Shown here: one piece after another, positions 14,206 to 17,705 of the stretch
Numbering within the stretch: position 1 is the stretch's first letter
How the letters are laid out: every line of letters begins with the position of its first letter
DNA from: JAICLL01 sp035252155
GTDB taxonomy: Bacteria > Planctomycetota > Planctomycetia > Pirellulales > JAICIG01
Assembly: GCA_035252155.1 (NCBI GenBank)
Contig: DATFDL010000566.1
Span: 1-17,705, forward strand
Reading direction: 5' to 3'
DNA: 17,705 bases
Notes under the pieces: model-generated
The model's input: only the letters and a program-made list of their open reading frames with translations
Databases searched by the model: none
Told to the model about the DNA's origin: nothing
Position numbers and translations under genes: made by a program

Positions 14206-14487
14206 TTAAGCCCCGGCCGGAGAAGGCAACTTCTTGACGTCGCTGAATTCGTCGATCGCGACCGTGGTGAGCGAGCCGTCGTCGAGCCGCAGCTTGACTT
14301 CATCGCTAAACACCTTGTCGTCATATTGCCGCCGAAAGTGCAAGCCATGCCGCCGCCGACCGACGTGCACCACCGTGCCCGTCGTGCGGGTATGCCAGAC
14401 CTTGAGCCCAACCTTCACCTCGTGGACCACTTCGATGCGGTCGCCCGGTTGCAGGTTGTTCAGCAGGTCACGGGTGGTAGTAGACAT
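14206..14487 (-). CDS. Small conserved-looking hypothetical protein downstream of ilvC
   Basis: The 93-residue soluble protein reads MSTTTRDLLNNLQPGDRIEV and continues VHEVKVGLKVWHTRTTGTVV. It appears to be an all-beta, SH3-like barrel: a PGDRIEV turn, two short basic strands (HVGRRRHGLHFRRQYDDKVF), then an acidic end (DEVKLRLDDGSLTTVAIDEF). The many basic residues in the middle could contact nucleic acid, but no family was recognised. The ATG at 14487 follows directly after a heptamer repeat array; upstream in-frame sequence belongs to ilvC in another frame. It is on the ilvC strand with a 32-base gap and probably shares its transcript. Function unknown. Confidence 0.7.
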   Translation of the reverse strand: MSTTTRDLLNNLQPGDRIEVVHEVKVGLKVWHTRTTGTVVHVGRRRHGLHFRRQYDDKVFSDEVKLRLDDGSLTTVAIDEFSDVKKLPSPAGA

Positions 14488-14488
14488 A

Positions 14489-14529
14489 GTTTGAAGTTTC
14501 AAGTTTGAAGTTTTAAGACTCAAACTTCC
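14489..14529. repeat. Heptamer tandem repeat between ilvC and the 93-residue gene
   Basis: Four 7-base units on the plus strand (GTTTGAA, GTTTCAA, GTTTGAA, GTTTTAA; 14489-14516) are followed by the inverse form TCAAACTTCC, which encodes the end of ilvC (GAAGTTTGA on the minus strand = Glu-Val-stop). The same heptamer family occupies 15536-15635. Confidence 0.75.
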
Positions 14530-15524
14530 TTCGCATTGATCCAACTCATCAGCCGCCGCAGTCGCCGGCCGACTTCCTCGATGCCGTGCTGCCGCTCGCG
14601 GCGACGAGTGGCCTTGAAGGCCGGGGCGTTGGCCTTGTTCTCCAAAATCCACTCACGAGCGAACTGCCCGGACTGCACCTCGTGCAAAATCTTCTTCATC
14701 TCGGCCTTGGTCTGCTCGTTCACGATCCGCGGACCACGGGTATAATCGCCGTATTCGGCCGTGTTCGAGACGCTGTAGCGCATGTAGTTCAAGCCGCCCT
14801 GATAGAACAAGTCGACGATCAGCTTCAGCTCGTGCATGCACTCGAAGTAGGCCATTTCGGGCTGATAGCCGGCCTCGACCAAGGTTTCGTAGGCCGCCTT
14901 GACCAGCGCGCTGACGCCGCCGCACAGCACCACCTGCTCGCCGAACAAGTCGGTCTCGGTCTCCTCGGCAAACGTAGTTTCGATTACGCCGCCGCGCGTG
15001 CCGCCGATACCCTTGGCGTAGGCCAGGCCAAGCTGTCGCGTCTTGTCGCTCGCCCCTTCGTTCATGGCGATCAAGCACGGCACGCCGCCTCCTTTTTCGA
15101 ACTCGCTGCGCACCAGGTGCCCGGGGCCTTTGGGCGCGACCAACAAACTATCGACGCCTTCGGGCGCCACCACCTGCCCGAAGTGAACGTTGAACCCGTG
15201 TGAACACATCAGCACGTTGCCGGGCTTCAGATGCGGCCGCACGCACTGCCGATAAAGATCGCCCTGCACTTCGTCGGGCAGCAGCATATTCACCAAGTCG
15301 CCCTGTTCGGTGGCTTCTTCGATCGGCATCGGCTTGAAGCCGTGGCTCACCGCCAGGTCGTAGTTCGGGCTGCCGGGCCGTTGGCCGACGACCACCGTGC
15401 AACCGCTGTCGCGCAGGTTTTGAGCGTGGGCGTGGCCTTGCGAGCCGTAGCCCAGAATGGCGATGGTTTTGCCCTTGAGATGGGCCAGGTCGGCGTCTTT
15501 GTCGTAATAAATCTTGGCGGGCAT
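14520..15524 (-). CDS. ilvC: Ketol-acid reductoisomerase, class I
   Basis: This is the second common enzyme of isoleucine and valine synthesis: Mg-dependent isomerisation and NAD(P)H reduction of acetolactate or acetohydroxybutyrate. The 334 residues fit the short class I form. GYGSQGHAHAQNL (25-37) is the dinucleotide-binding loop; GQRPGSPNYD (47-56) is the specificity loop. Metal and substrate residues are visible: D192 and E196 (TDLFGE), E228 and E232 (FECMHEL), S253 (SVSNTAEYG). The start MPAKIYYDKDADL at 15524 is the family start; the leader in front is occupied by a heptamer repeat and shows no ribosome-binding site. The last codons (GAA GTT TGA) lie in repeat sequence, so the C-terminal Glu-Val may be set by the repeat. 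ilvN lies upstream on the same strand. Confidence 0.97.
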   Translation of the reverse strand: MPAKIYYDKDADLAHLKGKTIAILGYGSQGHAHAQNLRDSGCTVVVGQRPGSPNYDLAVSHGFKPMPIEEATEQGDLVNMLLPDEVQGDLYRQCVRPHLKPGNVLMCSHGFNVHFGQVVAPEGVDSLLVAPKGPGHLVRSEFEKGGGVPCLIAMNEGASDKTRQLGLAYAKGIGGTRGGVIETTFAEETETDLFGEQVVLCGGVSALVKAAYETLVEAGYQPEMAYFECMHELKLIVDLFYQGGLNYMRYSVSNTAEYGDYTRGPRIVNEQTKAEMKKILHEVQSGQFAREWILENKANAPAFKATRRRERQHGIEEVGRRLRRLMSWINAKEV

Positions 15525-15535
15525 GGGTGCGAAAA

Positions 15536-15635
15536 GTTTGAAGTTTGAGGTTGGAAGTTTGAGGTTTGAAGTTGGAAGTTGGAAGTTGGAAGAGGTTCGA
15601 GGTCGTCTTCAAACTTCAAACTTCCGACTTCAAAC
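15536..15635. repeat. Heptamer tandem repeat with inverted half between ilvN and ilvC
   Basis: Eight consecutive 7-base units of GTTTGAA/GTTTGAG/GTTGGAA type (15536-15591) are followed, after 16 unrelated bases, by four units in the opposite sense (TTCAAAC twice, TTCCGAC, TTCAAAC; 15608-15635). The two halves can pair into a long imperfect hairpin in the mRNA between ilvN and ilvC. The ilvN stop (TGA, 15632-15630) lies in the last unit. Heptamer tandem repeats are known in other phyla (for example the STRR repeats of cyanobacteria). Confidence 0.85.
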
Positions 15636-16124
15636 TTTTTCTCCGCGGGCGCCGCGGACCATGGCGATGCGGCCGGTGCGCACCAGTTCTTTGATGCCGA
15701 ACCGCCGCATCAACTCAATAAAACCTTCGAGTTTGCGTTCTTGGCCGGAGATCTCGATCATCATTTCGGCCGGGCAGACATCGACGATCCGTCCGCGAAA
15801 GATCTCGACCAGTTCCTTGACTTCGCTGCGTTCGGCGCCGGACTTGGCGGCCACCTTGATCAGCATCAGGTCGCGTTCCACAAAATCTTGCGCGCTGATG
15901 TCGAGCACGCGGACGACGGTCACAATCTTTTCGAGCTGCTTGCGCACCTGCTCGAGGATGCTGTCGTCGCCGACCACGACGAAGGTCATCCGTGAGAAGT
16001 GTGGATCTTCGGTTTCGCCCACCGCCAGGCTGTCAATGTTGTAGCCGCGCGAGGCGAGCATGCCCGAGATGTGCGCGAGCACGCCGGGAACATTTTGCAC
16101 CACCGCCGAGATGACATGCCGCAT
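15630..16124 (-). CDS. ilvN: Acetolactate synthase small (regulatory) subunit
   Basis: This subunit activates the catalytic acetolactate synthase subunit and confers feedback inhibition by valine. The 164-residue protein has an N-terminal ACT domain (VISAVVQNVPGVLAHISGML, ASRGYNIDSLAVGETED, residues 4-40, through about 75) and the C-terminal small-subunit domain (ERDLMLIKVAA; GRIVDVCPAEMMIEISGQ; GRIAMVRG). The usual length is 160-175. The start is the ATG at 16124 with GGAG 6 bases upstream; a TTG one codon earlier is less likely. The catalytic subunit gene (ilvB/ilvI) is not next to it: the 253 bases upstream are intergenic and then a gene on the opposite strand begins. The final codons (AAA GTT TGA) coincide with a heptamer repeat unit. 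Confidence 0.95.
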   Translation of the reverse strand: MRHVISAVVQNVPGVLAHISGMLASRGYNIDSLAVGETEDPHFSRMTFVVVGDDSILEQVRKQLEKIVTVVRVLDISAQDFVERDLMLIKVAAKSGAERSEVKELVEIFRGRIVDVCPAEMMIEISGQERKLEGFIELMRRFGIKELVRTGRIAMVRGARGEKV

Positions 16125-16377
16125 CAAAGACTCCGAAAACCGCCAAGCTCCTTATGGTAGTGCGGAGCCCGTCGGCCAGCAAGTAGTGATCGTAAGTTGT
16201 AAGACGGCGGAGGGTTGGAGCCGAAGGGCCGTTGCTGCGCGAAGCGGGCGACGGCAGATTGCCCGTGCTTGGCACTCGGCTTGCTCTTCCCTTGGCCGCT
16301 TCGCGTGGAGGCCGCGCCTCCCACGGAGCCCAGAACCTTTTTCAGATCACGGGGGCCAGATTTTTGGAGACCTGGCG

Positions 16378-16893
16378 ATGACCCAACTTCAACACACTTG
16401 CGTGGTGGGCATTTTTGACAAGTTGCGCATGGCGCAACAAGCAGTCGACGAGTTGCGGGCCGCGGGCTTTATGGAAAAAGAAATCGGGCTGGTCGCCCGG
16501 AGCGTCGAGGTGACGCAGATTCCCGCCGACGGCACCAAGCACGACGAAAAAGTAGCCGATGGCGCGCTGGGAGGCATTCTCACCGGCGCCGGCCTGGGCG
16601 GGCTCTGGGCCATCGGCGTCGAGGTTGAATTGCTGCCCGCCCTCGGAGAACTGATTCTAGGCGGAATCTTCACCAGCATGTTCGCCGGGGCGGTGGCCGG
16701 CGCCGCCGTGGGCGGCATCGTGGGCGCGCTCGTCAAGGCCGGGCTACCGCGCGAGGAAGCCGAGCGCTATGAAAAAGAGATTCATGCCGGCCGCATCGTC
16801 GTGACGGTGCGCACCGACGACAACTGCGACAAGGCGACCGAGATCCTCAAATCGAACGGCGCCGAGCTGAGCCACGGCGAACCGTTGATTTAA
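16378..16893 (+). CDS. YflT-like (general stress protein 17M-type) glycine-zipper protein
   Basis: The 171-residue protein begins with a YflT/GSP17M-like domain (VVGIFDKLRMAQQAVDELRA, AGFMEKEIGLVAR, residues 9-41). It continues with a Gly/Ala-rich hydrophobic stretch (ALGGILTGAGLGGLWAIG, 63-80; LGGIFTSMFAGAVAGAAVGG, 94-113, then IVGALV) that could insert in membranes as a glycine zipper. It ends with a soluble segment common in such proteins (EAERYEKEIHAGRIVVTVRT, 127-146). The ATG at 16378 has GGAGA 7 bases upstream; the open frame extends further upstream without family features. Members are often stress-induced, but the mechanism is not known. The gene is convergent with the acetyltransferase gene, with a perfect hairpin in the 24-base gap. 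The 253 bases upstream show no clear gene, promoter or RNA. Confidence 0.75.
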   Translation: MTQLQHTCVVGIFDKLRMAQQAVDELRAAGFMEKEIGLVARSVEVTQIPADGTKHDEKVADGALGGILTGAGLGGLWAIGVEVELLPALGELILGGIFTSMFAGAVAGAAVGGIVGALVKAGLPREEAERYEKEIHAGRIVVTVRTDDNCDKATEILKSNGAELSHGEPLI

Positions 16894-16895
16894 GG

Positions 16896-16922
16896 AGGTC
16901 AGGCTTTCCAGCCTGACCTACG
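16896..16922 (-). repeat. GTAG-headed hairpin, type A, overlapping the GNAT stop codon
   Basis: On the minus strand CGTAG is followed by a perfect hairpin whose 10-base arms are AGGTCAGGCT and AGCCTGACCT around a 4-base loop. The TAG of the head (16920-16918) is the stop of the acetyltransferase gene. It fills the gap between two convergent genes and could end both transcripts, though there is no T-run. Same family as 5768-5792. Confidence 0.75.
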
Positions 16923-17412
16923 TTTCCAAATACCCCATCGCTCGGTAGAACTCCACCGCGGATGACCACGCGGCGTGCGTCTCCAAGCCGATCCGCCGGT
17001 ATCCGGCGTCCCAGCAGGCGACCTCCAAGGCGTTCAGCAACAGTCGGCCCACGCCGCGTCTGCGCCACTCGGGCAAGACCATCAACCAATGGATGACCGG
17101 CTGGTCGCCAGCACGCATCGCCAGTGCGACGGCGCCGATGGCACTGGCGACTTGATTGTCGGATAGGGCGGCTTCGGCGAACCATAGTCGCTCCGGCGAC
17201 CACCACGGCTTGGCCATGAACTCCGCCTGAAAATCATCGCGGCTCCAGGCACGAATGGCCGGCAGTTCACGCTCGAACGTCCGCCGGCGGAGTTCGAGCC
17301 AAATCTCGATATCGTCCACTCCTCCGAACGTTCGAGTTGACACCCCAGAAGCCGCCCCACGGACGGGCCTTGGATTGAGTGTTCGTGTCAAGTGAAGGAT
17401 GCGCTTCGCCAT
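16918..17412 (-). CDS. GNAT-family N-acetyltransferase
   Basis: The 164-residue product transfers an acetyl group from acetyl-CoA to an unknown amine. Residues 25-52 (STRTFGGVDDIEIWLELRRR, TFERELPA) form the first strand and helix. The acetyl-CoA site (motif A) is WLMVLPEWRRRGVGRLLLNA (109-128), with RRRGVG as the pyrophosphate loop. ETHAAWSSAVEFYRAMGYLE (144-163) is the typical last helix and strand ('A-x-FY-x-x-x-G'). The first domain residues begin about 25 codons into this reading, and ribosome-binding sites are poor, so the true start is uncertain: ATG 17415/17412, or a GTG before STRTF. The TAG stop is part of a GTAG-headed repeat. It is convergent with the stress-protein gene. Confidence 0.85.
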   Translation of the reverse strand: MAKRILHLTRTLNPRPVRGAASGVSTRTFGGVDDIEIWLELRRRTFERELPAIRAWSRDDFQAEFMAKPWWSPERLWFAEAALSDNQVASAIGAVALAMRAGDQPVIHWLMVLPEWRRRGVGRLLLNALEVACWDAGYRRIGLETHAAWSSAVEFYRAMGYLET

Positions 17413-17584
17413 CATTTGGCATTCTGCATTGTACGCCGCCCATGCCGCAACGACTCCGGCCACGAGATGGTTGGGCGTCACGTTCATCGAAGTCGAAGCC
17501 ATCATGCGGCTGGTTAACGACAGCATCCGCCAGCGGCGCGAGTTCCGGCTGGCCGAGGTCGAACAATTGCTGTTTGGAAATTAA
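17399..17584 (+). CDS. Doubtful small ORF
   Basis: This frame encodes 61 residues ending IEVEAIMRLVNDSIRQRREF then RLAEVEQLLFGN. The second half has codon choice typical of the neighbouring genes (C/G third positions) and the look of a charged helix, suggesting a real small protein or the tail of a decayed one. The ATG at 17399 has AGG directly against it, which is too close for normal initiation, and its first bases overlap the proposed start of the GNAT gene on the other strand. No family recognised. Confidence 0.3.
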   Translation: MRFAIIWHSALYAAHAATTPATRWLGVTFIEVEAIMRLVNDSIRQRREFRLAEVEQLLFGN

Positions 17585-17670
17585 GATCCTCGATGGGTAG
17601 CAGGCAACGGAAATGCCCGCCGCCGGCGACTTTTGAAGGGTGGCCTATCGGCCCCACGATGTCGATACTA

Positions 17671-17693
17671 GACGGCCTAGAAGGCCATTCTCC
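17671..17693 (-). repeat. GGAG-headed hairpin, type C variant
   Basis: On the minus strand GGAG is followed by AATGGCC, loop TTCTA, GGCCGTC; 17 of 20 bases agree with the type C element at 13955-13974. A shorter palindrome, TGGCC-TATC-GGCCC, lies nearby at 17641-17654. These occupy most of the 121 bases after the last ORF. Confidence 0.45.
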
Positions 17694-17705
17694 ATGCACG
17701 AAAAC

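Noticed and set aside
14586..15203. 205-residue plus-strand ORF
   Set aside because: Antisense to ilvC, which is certain.
15536..15635. CRISPR-like array
   Set aside because: Units are 7 bases with no spacers between them; this is a tandem heptamer repeat.
16125..16377. Leader peptide, attenuator or riboswitch before ilvN
   Set aside because: No run of Val, Leu or Ile codons, no paired terminator/antiterminator and no known riboswitch core could be seen.

Overview
The window looks like chromosomal DNA from a GC-rich planctomycete, most likely of the Pirellulales. This rests on three signs: a small protein with the 'FNLKSLLGLL'-type N-terminal membrane anchor common in that group, a secreted Gly/His-rich protein, and many short dispersed palindromes between genes. 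No rRNA, tRNA, CRISPR array or complete insertion sequence was seen. Gene identities come from reading motifs, not from database searches.

Layout. 1-3273, minus strand: a two-subunit molybdenum hydroxylase (2Fe-2S subunit, then molybdopterin subunit, ATGA overlap), followed by a secreted Gly/His-rich protein that runs off the left edge. 3479-4851, plus strand: a small anchored protein, then a two-gene operon of unknown function with its own good promoter, whose second product looks HEPN-like. 4891-5772: folP (dihydropteroate synthase). 5823-10202, minus strand: a COG2509-type flavoprotein, a UvrD/Rep/PcrA helicase, then a hicA-hicB toxin-antitoxin pair with its own promoter/operator. 10257-11177: pyrF. 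11178-11564 has no intact gene; it holds the C-terminal remnant of a metallophosphoesterase, a 19-bp inverted repeat and a possible promoter. 11565-13049: a membrane protein built from two similar halves, overlapping tail to tail with a COG0731-type radical SAM enzyme (13034-13927, minus). 14206-16124, minus strand: ilvN, ilvC and a 93-residue protein. 16125-16377 is intergenic with nothing clear in it. 16378-16893: a YflT-like glycine-zipper protein. 16918-17412, minus: a GNAT acetyltransferase. The right end has a doubtful small ORF and a repeat.

The most striking feature lies between the genes. At least seven short elements share one design: a CGTAG/GTAG (once GGAG) head followed by a 4-8 bp hairpin, with different stem sequences. 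This is the architecture of REP elements mobilised by RAYT (TnpA-REP) transposases. Two copies face each other as a BIME-like pair at 14040-14144. In three genes (folP, hicB, the GNAT gene) the TAG of the head is itself the stop codon. In the ilv cluster a different repeat, tandem heptamers of GTTTGAA type, fills both junctions and supplies the terminal Val-TGA of both ilvN and ilvC. Repeats therefore write the 3' ends of at least five genes here.

Most genes are metabolic housekeeping (folate, pyrimidine, branched-chain amino acids, DNA repair). The accessory part is the HEPN-like pair and hicAB. The best candidate for an undescribed gene system is the 4013-4851 pair; the best candidate for an undescribed genomic pattern is the repeat/stop-codon coincidence.
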